A DNA stretch of 55,013 nt from the NCBI GenBank assembly GCA_002491565.1, contig DKWE01000107.1:410-55422 (forward strand), in the 5' to 3' direction. The position numbers were made by a program, and so were the translations under genes. This DNA comes from Lachnospiraceae bacterium UBA7160 (GTDB lineage: Bacteria > Bacillota > Clostridia > Lachnospirales > Lachnospiraceae). How positions within the stretch are numbered: position 1 is the first letter of the stretch; the number at the start of each line of letters is the position of its first letter. Shown here piece after piece: positions 41,728-48,861 of this stretch. The notes beneath the pieces were generated by a model that saw only the letters and a program-made list of their open reading frames with translations, had not been told where the DNA came from and ran no database searches.

Positions 41728-43356
41728 ATGGGAATTTATCTGAATAGCGTTAGCCCCTATACTATGTATAAAAGTGAGTGCAGTAAGCCATATTTTGTGG
41801 ACAAAAGTATGCTCATAAAGGAACTGCTGCCGCTGGCGGAGCAGGGGAATAATCACATCTGTATCACCAGACCGCGCCGGTTTGGGAAAACAGTTATGGC
41901 GAACATGCTGGGCGCTTTCTTTGGTAAAGGGCAGGACAGCGGACCGCTTTTTTCCGGGCTGCTGATTGGCAGGGAAACAGAAATCATGAAGCATGTGAAT
42001 CAATATAATGTGATTTACATTTCTTTTAACGAGCTTCCCCGTATATGCAGATCCTATGAACAGTATATCCGCCGGATTGAAACAAGGTTGCTCTGTGATC
42101 TGAAGGAAGCTTATTCGGATTGCAGGTTATCGCAGGAAGATGCGGTATGGGATGCCCTTACTCAGGTATTTGCATTCTATGGTGAGAAATTTATTTTTGT
42201 GCTGGATGAATGGGATTTTATTTTTCACAGAGATTTTATTACAAAGGAGGACCGGCAGGACTATATTTCCTTCCTGAGTAATCTGCTGAAGGATAAACCC
42301 TATGTTTCACTGGCGTATATGACAGGAATTCTGCCGATCGCTAAGTATTCAAGCGGCTCTGAACTGAATATGTTTCTTGAGTTTTCTATGGTAAATCAGC
42401 AGAGCTTCAGTGATTATTTTGGATTTACAGAGGAAGAAGTCCATAAATTGTATCAGGGATATCAGAATAGGACGCAACCGCCGTTAAATATAAGTATGGA
42501 AGGTCTTAGAAGCTGGTATAATGGCTATCATACAGCGTCTGGTGAACGAGTATATAATCCACGTTCCGTAGTGGCGGCGCTGGGATGTAATCAGCTGGCA
42601 AATTACTGGACCAGTTCGGGACCGTATGATGAGATATTTTATTATATCCGAAACAACATTGCGGATGTCCGTGATGATCTGGCGCTGATGATCGCGGGGG
42701 AAGCAGTACCGGCGAAGGTACAGGAGTATGCTGCGACTTCCATGGATTTACGGACAAAGGATGAAATTTTTTCAGCGATGGTGGTATATGGATTCTTAAG
42801 TTATGAAAAGGGAAGAGTAAGTATTCCTAATAAAGAATTAATGGACAGATTTTCGGACATGATTCATAAGGAAGCCTCTTTGGGATATGTAAATCAACTT
42901 GCTAAGGAGTCAGAACGTATGCTCGCTGCAACGTTAGCTGGCGACACTCAAACGATGGCGGACATTTTGGAGTATGCGCATAATACGGAATTGCCGTTAC
43001 TTGCCTATAATAGTGAGGCTGAATTATCCGCTGTTGTTAATTTGGTTTATCTGTCAGCAAGGGATTATTATGACGTCCAGCGAGAAGACAAAGGCGGAGT
43101 TGGCTATGTGGATTTCATTTTTTATCCGAAAGCAGACAGGAATGCAGACAGTATCATTCTTGAATTGAAGGTGGGTCACTCTCCCGAAGAAGCACTTTCT
43201 CAAATCAAGGACAAAAAATATATGCTGCGATTTATGGGAAAGCTGGGAGAAGTACCAGGATACACAGGCAGAGTGCTGGGGGTTGGTATTGGTTATGATA
43301 AAGAGAAAAAACATCATAGATGTAAAGTAGAAGTTCTGAAAGAGAAGACTATGTGA
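41728..43356 (+). CDS. AAA-ATPase-like protein with PD-(D/E)XK nuclease-like C-terminus
   Basis: Predicted 542-residue protein of the common Clostridia/Bacteroidetes family with an N-terminal AAA-ATPase-like domain and a C-terminal DUF1703-type nuclease fold. A P-loop-like RPRRFGKTV lies at 48-56 and a Walker-B-like IFVLDEWDF near 163. Near 465-480 the pattern VGYVDFIFYP...IILELKVG fits the D...ExK core of PD-(D/E)XK nucleases. Its function is unestablished; it is often multicopy and proposed to be mobile or selfish. GGAGGAGAGAAG precedes the ATG. It is more AT-rich than its neighbours, consistent with transfer. Confidence 0.85.
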   Translation: MGIYLNSVSPYTMYKSECSKPYFVDKSMLIKELLPLAEQGNNHICITRPRRFGKTVMANMLGAFFGKGQDSGPLFSGLLIGRETEIMKHVNQYNVIYISFNELPRICRSYEQYIRRIETRLLCDLKEAYSDCRLSQEDAVWDALTQVFAFYGEKFIFVLDEWDFIFHRDFITKEDRQDYISFLSNLLKDKPYVSLAYMTGILPIAKYSSGSELNMFLEFSMVNQQSFSDYFGFTEEEVHKLYQGYQNRTQPPLNISMEGLRSWYNGYHTASGERVYNPRSVVAALGCNQLANYWTSSGPYDEIFYYIRNNIADVRDDLALMIAGEAVPAKVQEYAATSMDLRTKDEIFSAMVVYGFLSYEKGRVSIPNKELMDRFSDMIHKEASLGYVNQLAKESERMLAATLAGDTQTMADILEYAHNTELPLLAYNSEAELSAVVNLVYLSARDYYDVQREDKGGVGYVDFIFYPKADRNADSIILELKVGHSPEEALSQIKDKKYMLRFMGKLGEVPGYTGRVLGVGIGYDKEKKHHRCKVEVLKEKTM

Positions 43357-43404
43357 TATATATTGAAAAGCTCCGCTCGACGCTTTCGGATTGTTCTTTT
43401 GACG

Positions 43405-43464
43405 GGTCACAAGGTCATTCGTTCACTTGCGTGCAAGCACGATGTGGATGCTGACCATGTGACC
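43405..43464 (+). terminator. Long hairpin after the AAA-ATPase-like gene
   Basis: GGTCACAAGGTCA (43405-43417) pairs with TGACCATGTGACC (43452-43464) at 12 of 13 positions; the loop contains a second small hairpin CTTG-CGTG-CAAG. The following bases are TTGGTATCTTTATG. Possibly a terminator, but a structured repeat is equally possible. Confidence 0.45.
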
Positions 43465-43493
43465 TTGGTATCTTTATGTTTAGTCAGTACACT

Positions 43494-43545
43494 AGAGCGT
43501 AATTGTGACGCACATCTGGCAGAGAGCATTTTTTAAACACGCTCT
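43494..43545. repeat. Dispersed 52-bp repeat, full copy (element A)
   Basis: AGAGCGT (43494-43500) and ACGCTCT (43539-43545) are 7-bp inverted ends; the interior GCACATCTGGCAGAGAGCAT matches window positions 4-23. It sits between the AAA-ATPase-like and acetyltransferase genes. Confidence 0.75.
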
Positions 43546-43572
43546 GGCTGTTGGATGTGGCGTTGCTGTGGC

Positions 43573-44214
43573 CTAATGGTTCTGGTTCTCTGCCTGCTTA
43601 GCCTGGATGATTTCCCAGGCTTCGTCATCGATATCGAGATTTTTGAAATAGTGCCGCCGGTCTGCCTCTGTGATCTGGCGCAGGACCTTGCAGGGATTTC
43701 CGGCTGCCACGGTCCAGTCCGGGATGTCTCTGGTCACAACACTGCCCGCGCCGATGACGACGTTATTCCCGATGTGGACACCAGGACAGATAACAGTGTT
43801 TCCTCCAATCCATACATTATCGCCAATCGTTACCTCTATACCGTATTCGTAGGCGGAATTTCTGGTATCCGGATGGACGGGATGGCCTGCGGTGTAAATT
43901 GCTACATTGGGGGCCATCTGGCAGTTATCGCCGATCCGGACCTTTGCCACGTCCAGAATGGTGCAGTTGTAGTTTGCAAAGAAATTTTTTCCTACCTCGA
44001 TATGTGAGCCATAATCGCAGTAGAAGGGCGGGTTGATAAATGCCCCGTCTGATTTTCCGAGCAGCTCCTTTACAATTTTCCCAAGCAGGTCAAAATCTGA
44101 GCGGTCTGCCGTATTCAGCTTCTGGGTCAGAATCCGGGCTCTTTTCTGCTCTTCGAAGATTGCGTCATCTGAAATGTAGACCATTTGACGGTCGCGTCTT
44201 TCAATATTGTTCAT
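43573..44214 (-). CDS. Sugar O-acetyltransferase, hexapeptide (maltose acetyltransferase-like)
   Basis: Predicted 213-residue left-handed beta-helix acetyltransferase. The N-terminal MAC-like helical segment (about 1-60, MVYISDDAIFEEQKRARIL) is followed by hexapeptide repeats (~75-195) with the catalytic-region TAGHPVHPDTR and the C-terminal GAGSVVTRDIPDWTVAAGNP. It transfers acetyl from acetyl-CoA to the 6-hydroxyl of sugars, often regarded as detoxification of excess sugar. AAGGAGA lies before the ATG at 44214; the longer frame to 44304 lacks a site. Confidence 0.9.
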   Translation of the reverse strand: MNNIERRDRQMVYISDDAIFEEQKRARILTQKLNTADRSDFDLLGKIVKELLGKSDGAFINPPFYCDYGSHIEVGKNFFANYNCTILDVAKVRIGDNCQMAPNVAIYTAGHPVHPDTRNSAYEYGIEVTIGDNVWIGGNTVICPGVHIGNNVVIGAGSVVTRDIPDWTVAAGNPCKVLRQITEADRRHYFKNLDIDDEAWEIIQAKQAENQNH

Positions 44215-44331
44215 GATAATTCTCCTTTTCAGTATATCTCGCGGGATGTTTCTTATGTCCATCGCGTTTCCTTTGACAATATCAGATTTTCCCGGTAAAA
44301 TCAATCCATATTATCCACACGCAAAATTATG

Positions 44332-44360
44332 TTGACATTTGTAAGTGCCATCTTTATAAT
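44332..44360 (+). promoter_or_regulatory. Consensus promoter of the cobalamin operon
   Basis: TTGACA (44332-44337), 17-bp spacer, TATAAT (44355-44360): perfect -35 and -10 hexamers. Transcription should start about 15-20 nt before the riboswitch P1 stem. Confidence 0.85.
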
Positions 44361-44383
44361 TGAGACAGAAAACAGCTATGTGA

Positions 44384-44700
44384 CATACAGGTGTCCTGTA
44401 TGCGCGGCGAAAATCTGTCGTGTGTCGGGGTGAAAAGGGAAGCCGGTGCAAATCCGGAGCGATGCTGTCACTGTATAAGGGAGCTTTCTTTGAAGAGAAC
44501 CACTGGAGAGGCCAGGGAGAGAGTCCACTGAGGTAAGCCAGGAGGGAAAAGCCACTGGGATAAGCCAGAGGGGAAATCTACCGGGGCAAACCGGAGGGAA
44601 AAACCACTGGCGGAAGGCCAAGACGGGAGGTAGATCCGTTGGCCGGTACGCTGGGAAGGGGAAGAAAGCGATGAACTAAGCCAGGAGACCTGCCTGTATG
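44384..44700 (+). promoter_or_regulatory. Cobalamin riboswitch with an expanded hairpin-arm array
   Basis: P1 is CATACAGG (44384-44391) with CCTGTATG (44693-44700). The aptamer core is recognisable: GGGAAGCCGGTGCAAATCCG near 44437, GTCACTGT near 44467, CTGGGAAGG near 44651, GATGAAC, and the B12 box AAGCCAGGAGACCTGCC near 44678. At about 317 nt it is longer than the usual ~200 nt. The extra length lies in the peripheral arm, where CCACTG-type units begin at 44500, 44525, 44552, about 44579 and 44604, each able to fold as a small hairpin such as CCACTGG/CCAGAGG. It controls the transport genes downstream. Confidence 0.85.
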
Positions 44701-44898
44701 TAGAATGTATGATTTGCAGTCCACGAATCAATATTCTGACATTGCATCAGTCCTGACAGGCAGACTCCGGGAGCGGGTTGCGCGTACCGGAGGTACTACG
44801 TACTATTTGCATATTCGGGAATCCTGCATAGGCAGTCGTGGAAGCACGGCTGTTTTTTGTTACCGTTGTTTTACATCACAAAAGGAGGATTCAGTATC

Positions 44899-45897
44899 AT
44901 GAAGAAACACACAGCAGCAGCTCTTGCATCCCTGATGACGCTGTCCATGGCGTTCGGCCTGTGCGCAAGTGCCGAGGAGGCACATTACCCGGTCACGATT
45001 TCGACCTATAATTATGCGAAGGAGCCGGTCGAGGTGACATTTGAAGCAGCGCCGCAGAAGGTGGTCTGCACGAACCAGACACAGACGGAGCTGATGCTCT
45101 ACTTTGGCCTGGATGAGCACATCGCGGGTGTGGCGTATCTGGACGGAACCGTGCGCGGGGATCTGCTGGACCAGTACAATGCACTGGTGGAAGCGGGTAA
45201 GGAGCTGAACAAGAAGGGCTATCCGGATAAGGAGACCGTGCTGGCGCTGGAGCCAGATATGATCTTCGGGTGGAGAAGTGCGTTCGCGGAGGATGCGCTC
45301 GGAGATGTGAGCGAGTGGAATGACCTTGGCGTGGGAACGATGATTCTCCGCTGTTCTAACAACACAGCCGAAGAGCTGAATATCAAGTCTGTGCTGGCGG
45401 ACATCGCAGATATCGGCGCGATCTTCGACATTGAGGTCAAGACAGATGCGTATATCGCAGATGCGCAGGCGATGATGGACAAGGTACAGGAGAAAGTAAA
45501 CAGCCTGGAAAAACCGATGACTGCTCTGATCATGGAAGGTATGGACGAGGGCTCCTGGTATGCATGGGGAGCGAACTGCCTGACCGGCTCTCTGGTAGAG
45601 GCAGCGGGCGCTGTGAATCTGAGCAAGGAAGGCGGCAATCTGTCCGTAGAGGATATCATCAATTTCAATCCGGATGTGATTATTGTGGACTATATGGATG
45701 ACATGACCAGCGATGACGGCGGTGCGGCTGCTGCAGCTGCGGCAATCGAGGCAGTGAAGGCTGAAGCATCCCTGGCAGAAGTACCGGCAGTGGCAAACGA
45801 TCGCATCATGGCAGTGAATCTGACGGATGTCTACGGCGGCGGGATCCGCATGGTTCCGTCTGTGGAAGCGATGTATGAATTTATGTACGGGGAATGA
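44899..45897 (+). CDS. Cobalamin/corrinoid (or siderophore) ABC transporter binding protein
   Basis: Predicted 332-residue class III periplasmic-binding protein (BtuF/FepB type). A signal peptide covers residues ~1-25 (MKKHTAAAL core, ASA before EEAHYP); a cysteine at 22 is not in a normal lipobox context. The body shows QKVVCTNQTQTELML (the metal-chelate-binding N-lobe), LEPDMIFGW and NPDVIIVDY (C-lobe). AAAGGAGG precedes the ATG at 44899. The cobalamin riboswitch upstream argues for a corrinoid as ligand; without it, iron-siderophore or heme would be equally possible. Confidence 0.88.
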   Translation: MKKHTAAALASLMTLSMAFGLCASAEEAHYPVTISTYNYAKEPVEVTFEAAPQKVVCTNQTQTELMLYFGLDEHIAGVAYLDGTVRGDLLDQYNALVEAGKELNKKGYPDKETVLALEPDMIFGWRSAFAEDALGDVSEWNDLGVGTMILRCSNNTAEELNIKSVLADIADIGAIFDIEVKTDAYIADAQAMMDKVQEKVNSLEKPMTALIMEGMDEGSWYAWGANCLTGSLVEAAGAVNLSKEGGNLSVEDIINFNPDVIIVDYMDDMTSDDGGAAAAAAAIEAVKAEASLAEVPAVANDRIMAVNLTDVYGGGIRMVPSVEAMYEFMYGE

Positions 45898-46006
45898 GCG
45901 ATCAAATGAAGAACCGCAGTTTATCCCGCTATAACGGTTGGCTGGGTAAGTAAGAAGTCATGGCAGAGGGGTTGTACGCGCGGCAGAAGTAGCTGTTGGA
46001 GTGAGG

Positions 46007-46080
46007 GTTGCCGGGGCGCGGCAGCCGTCGGAGTGCAGCAGCAGGTTGCCGGAGTGCAGCAGGCTGCCGGGGTGCGGCAG
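46007..46080. repeat. Array of 18-bp self-complementary units between binding protein and permease genes
   Basis: GYTGCCGGRGTGCRGCAG occurs at 46007, 46045 and 46063, with a variant near 46025. Each unit can fold (CTGCC/GGCAG), so the intercistronic RNA should form successive small GC-rich hairpins. It lies in the 223-bp gap between the binding protein and the permease. Confidence 0.75.
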
Positions 46081-46120
46081 CCCTCCGCCGCAGGAACAAA
46101 GAAGAATGAGAGGAACTCTT

Positions 46121-47209
46121 ATGGACAATCGTCTGGGCAGAAAGCATATCCTGATGCATTTCGTGATTCTTGGCTTCATCGGGCTGCTGATTCTCTCCAT
46201 TTTGCTTGCGGTCTGTATCGGATCGGTGAAAATTCCTTTTTATGATGTCTACCGGATTGTACTGTATCAGGTCACGCACATCGAGGTGGGAGATCCAGAG
46301 ATTCTGGGCGGCGGTACCCTGTATGAGATCGTTTGGAATGTCCGCCTGCCGCGTGTCCTGATGGCGGCGGTCATTGGAATTTTGCTTGCAGTCTGTGGCG
46401 TAGTGATGCAGGCGACCGTGCAGAATCCGCTGGCGGATCCGTATATCCTCGGCATCTCGTCCGGAGCGTCACTCGGAGCGACTTTTTCTATCATGATCGG
46501 GGCATCGACGGTCTTTACCGGTGTCCTTGCGGAGACCGGGACGGCATTCTGGGCTTTTCTCGGGTCGCTCGGGGCGACTGCGCTTGTCATGCTGCTGTCC
46601 ACGCTTGGGGGCGGCCGGGTGACTTCGGCAAAGCTGGTGCTCGCGGGCAGTGTCATTGCGAGCCTGTGCGGCGCTTTTACCAATATGATGGTATACATCG
46701 GAAATGATGCGGATAATATGAAGTCAGTCACCTACTGGCTGCTCGGAAGCATGGTGTCTGCGCGCTGGAATAAGCTGCTGCTTCCTGGGATCTGCATGAT
46801 CGTGGGGGTAGTGTTTTTCCTGACGCAGATGCGCACCCTCAATACGCTGCTGCTCGGTGAGGAGGCGGCGATTACGCTCGGGGTCAATCTGTCACTGTGG
46901 CGGAAGGTTTATATGATTTTTACCTCTCTGCTGACAGCAATCGCAGTCTGTACCTGTGGAATTGTCGGCTTTGTCGGACTGATGGTGCCGCATATTGTGC
47001 GGGGCTTTGCGGGGTCTGACCACCGCTATCTGCTGCCGCTGTCCGCACTGTTTGGCGGCATTTTTCTGATCTGGGCAGATGTGGTGGCGCGGGTTCTGCT
47101 GGAAAACACGGAAATTCCGATCGGCGTGATCACGTCTGCGGTCGGCGCACCGATTTTTGTCTATATGATGGTGAAGAAATCTTACGGCTTCGGAGGGCAG
47201 AATCCATGA
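46121..47209 (+). CDS. Cobalamin/iron ABC transporter permease, FecCD/BtuC family
   Basis: Predicted 362-residue permease with about ten transmembrane helices. Landmarks: IVWNVRLPRVLMAAVIG, NPLADPYILGISSGASLGA (conserved in FecCD permeases), GFVGLMVPHIVRGFAG and LLPLSALFGG near the C-terminus. It works with the ATPase at 47206 (stop and start overlap as ATGA) and the binding protein at 44899. The ATG at 46121 has AGAGGAA upstream; the ATG at 46106 is an alternative. Confidence 0.92.
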   Translation: MDNRLGRKHILMHFVILGFIGLLILSILLAVCIGSVKIPFYDVYRIVLYQVTHIEVGDPEILGGGTLYEIVWNVRLPRVLMAAVIGILLAVCGVVMQATVQNPLADPYILGISSGASLGATFSIMIGASTVFTGVLAETGTAFWAFLGSLGATALVMLLSTLGGGRVTSAKLVLAGSVIASLCGAFTNMMVYIGNDADNMKSVTYWLLGSMVSARWNKLLLPGICMIVGVVFFLTQMRTLNTLLLGEEAAITLGVNLSLWRKVYMIFTSLLTAIAVCTCGIVGFVGLMVPHIVRGFAGSDHRYLLPLSALFGGIFLIWADVVARVLLENTEIPIGVITSAVGAPIFVYMMVKKSYGFGGQNP

Positions 47210-47979
47210 ATCTGAAGACAAAAGAGATCGAAATTGTTTTATCGAAAAAGGAAATTGTCAAGAAGGTCTCCATCCAGGTCAAGGAGAATGAATTTGTCGG
47301 GCTGCTCGGGCCAAACGGTAGCGGCAAGACCACGCTGCTCAAAAGCATTTACCGGGTGCTGAAGCCGCAGGCGGGGCTGGTGCTGCTGGACGGCGAGGAT
47401 ATGAGCAAAATGAGCTATCGGGACACCGCGCGCCGTCTTGGGGTGGTCAGCCAGTTCACAAATATGAGTTTTGATTTTTCGGTGGAAGAGGTTGTGCTGA
47501 TGGGGCGTGCGCCCCACAAGAGGGCGCTCTCCCAGGATACGGCGGAGGATTTCCGCATCGTGGAGGACGCGCTGCGCACAGTGGACATGCTCGATTTCCG
47601 CAATCGCAGCTTTCAGACGCTGTCGGGCGGAGAAAAGCAGCGGATTTTGCTGGCGCGTACTCTGGCGCAGCAGGTGCAGCTGCTCGTGCTCGATGAGCCG
47701 ACCAATCATCTGGACATCAAGTACCAGATCCAGATCATGGATGTGGTGAAATCGCTCGGCATCGGGGTGCTGGCCGCGCTGCATGACCTGAATCTGACCT
47801 TGATGTACTGCACCTATGTCTACGTGCTGAAGGATGGGAAAATTGTCGCGGACGGGCATCCGGAGGACATCATCACGTCGGAGCTGATCAAAGAGGTCTA
47901 CGAGGTAGACTGTGAGGTGGTCCGCCATCCGGCGACCGGGAAGCTGTATGTGGTGTATTTTTCCAAGGCGCAGGGATGA
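47206..47979 (+). CDS. Cobalamin/iron ABC transporter ATPase, FecE/BtuD family
   Basis: Predicted 257-residue ATPase. Walker A is GPNGSGKTT (35-43), Q-loop VSQF (about 85), signature LSGGEKQR (about 138), Walker B LLVLDEPTNHLD and switch LHDLN. The start overlaps the permease stop by 4 bp (ATGA), giving translational coupling. It energises the FecCD permease upstream. Confidence 0.93.
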   Translation: MNLKTKEIEIVLSKKEIVKKVSIQVKENEFVGLLGPNGSGKTTLLKSIYRVLKPQAGLVLLDGEDMSKMSYRDTARRLGVVSQFTNMSFDFSVEEVVLMGRAPHKRALSQDTAEDFRIVEDALRTVDMLDFRNRSFQTLSGGEKQRILLARTLAQQVQLLVLDEPTNHLDIKYQIQIMDVVKSLGIGVLAALHDLNLTLMYCTYVYVLKDGKIVADGHPEDIITSELIKEVYEVDCEVVRHPATGKLYVVYFSKAQG

Positions 47980-48030
47980 GGCCGAAAAGCAGTATAGTCG
48001 GCTGAATGCTTGTGTCTGTCTGTGCTGTAG

Positions 48031-48218
48031 CGGAGGCAGGTGACGCTAGGCAGTGTTTTCAACGGGGCAGGTGACACAGGCAGTGTTTTCAGTGGAGGCA
48101 GGTGACGCTAGGCAGTGTTTTCAGTGGAGGCAGGTGACGCTAGGCAGTGTTTTCAACGGGGCAGGTGACGCTAGGCAGTGTTTTCAGTGGAGGCAGGTGA
48201 CGCTAGGCAGTGTTTTCA
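48031..48218. repeat. Tandem array, 30-32-bp unit, 6 copies, before the CGGC gene
   Basis: GGCAGGTGACGCTAGGCAGT...TTTTCA recurs with CAGTGTTTTC at 48051, 48081, 48113, 48145, 48176 and 48208. Most copies are nearly identical; one lacks two bases and another one base. It lies between the transporter ATPase and the small CGGC-domain gene. Confidence 0.9.
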
Positions 48219-48241
48219 AATGATGGAGGTGGAGGTAGAAG

Positions 48242-48580
48242 ATGCAGAAGATAGCGATATTGAATTGCCTGAAAGCAAATGAGGTCTGTACCGGAGCATC
48301 GTGCCTTCAGGCATTTTACAGGCGCAGCCAGTTCTTTGCGCGCTATGACGGACAGAACGTGGAATTGGCTGCTTTTATGCGGTGCAACGGTTGCGGGAAG
48401 GATCCCAGACAGGATGCAGGCATGCAGGAAAAGCTGGAGCGGCTGAAACAGGAAGGGGTAACGGCAGTGCATCTCGGCGTCTGTACGAAGAAGCGGGATG
48501 GAAGCCGCTGCCCGGTGATCGCGGAGATCGTGGAGCAGCTGCGGGCGGATGGCATGGAAATAGTGGAAGGAACACACTGA
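48242..48580 (+). CDS. CGGC domain-containing protein
   Basis: Predicted 112-residue small protein with the CGGC-domain signature: an N-terminal CLKANEVCTGASCLQAF, the central cysteine cluster MRCNGCGKDP and a C-terminal HLGVCTKKRDGSRCPV. The cysteines suggest metal or corrinoid binding, but no function is established for the family. GGAGGTAGAAG precedes the ATG. It follows the cobalamin-regulated transporter on the same strand, separated by the repeat array; a link to corrinoid handling is inference from position. Confidence 0.82.
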   Translation: MQKIAILNCLKANEVCTGASCLQAFYRRSQFFARYDGQNVELAAFMRCNGCGKDPRQDAGMQEKLERLKQEGVTAVHLGVCTKKRDGSRCPVIAEIVEQLRADGMEIVEGTH

Positions 48581-48587
48581 CAATTGA

Positions 48588-48740
48588 GAAAAAACAGGTG
48601 AAAAGAAATAGCCGCCCCGGTACGCTAAAGTGTGAGGTGGTTATTTCTGTTGTACTCATTGGATCGGGCAAACCGTTTAATGGAGTACTTGGAGGGTGTC
48701 TGTTGGCAGCAGATGCCCTTTTTCTATGAATATTCCAGCA
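48588..48740 (+). ncRNA. Possible remnant of an Fst/par-like type I toxin-antitoxin locus
   Basis: A degenerate frame ends GEKK-stop (48591-48612), followed by GCCGCCCCGGTACGCTAAAG and the paired GAGGTGGTTATTTC (inverted repeat AGAAATAGCCGCC/GGTGGTTATTTCT). Next comes a terminator hairpin, GGGTGTCTG-TTGGCAG-CAGATGCCC (about 48695-48719), then TTTTTC. This order resembles the 3' end of Fst-type toxin genes with their convergent antisense RNA. The toxin reading frame itself is missing. The assignment rests on recalled pattern, not on a search. Confidence 0.35.
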
Positions 48741-48780
48741 TAGGAGATTGGTGATTGTAATATTAGCATAGAAAAAGAGG

Positions 48781-48810
48781 TGGACAAGTATCCTTTTCGC
48801 AGTGTATAAT
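48781..48810 (+). promoter_or_regulatory. Promoter of the NCS2 permease gene
   Basis: TGGACA (48781-48786), 18-bp spacer, TATAAT (48805-48810), about 50 bp before the start at 48862. No purine riboswitch was recognised. Confidence 0.6.
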
Positions 48811-48861
48811 CGACAACGTAACTGTGTGGGAGAGGAGATTTCATCTGCAAAGGAGAAAATT

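Noticed and set aside
44368..44383. Possible additional riboswitch elements upstream of the cobalamin aptamer
   Set aside because: Only a short leader remains between the promoter and P1; no second aptamer fits.
48610..48780. Purine riboswitch before the NCS2 permease
   Set aside because: The conserved purine aptamer loops were not found; the structure here is better explained as a toxin-antitoxin relic and terminator.
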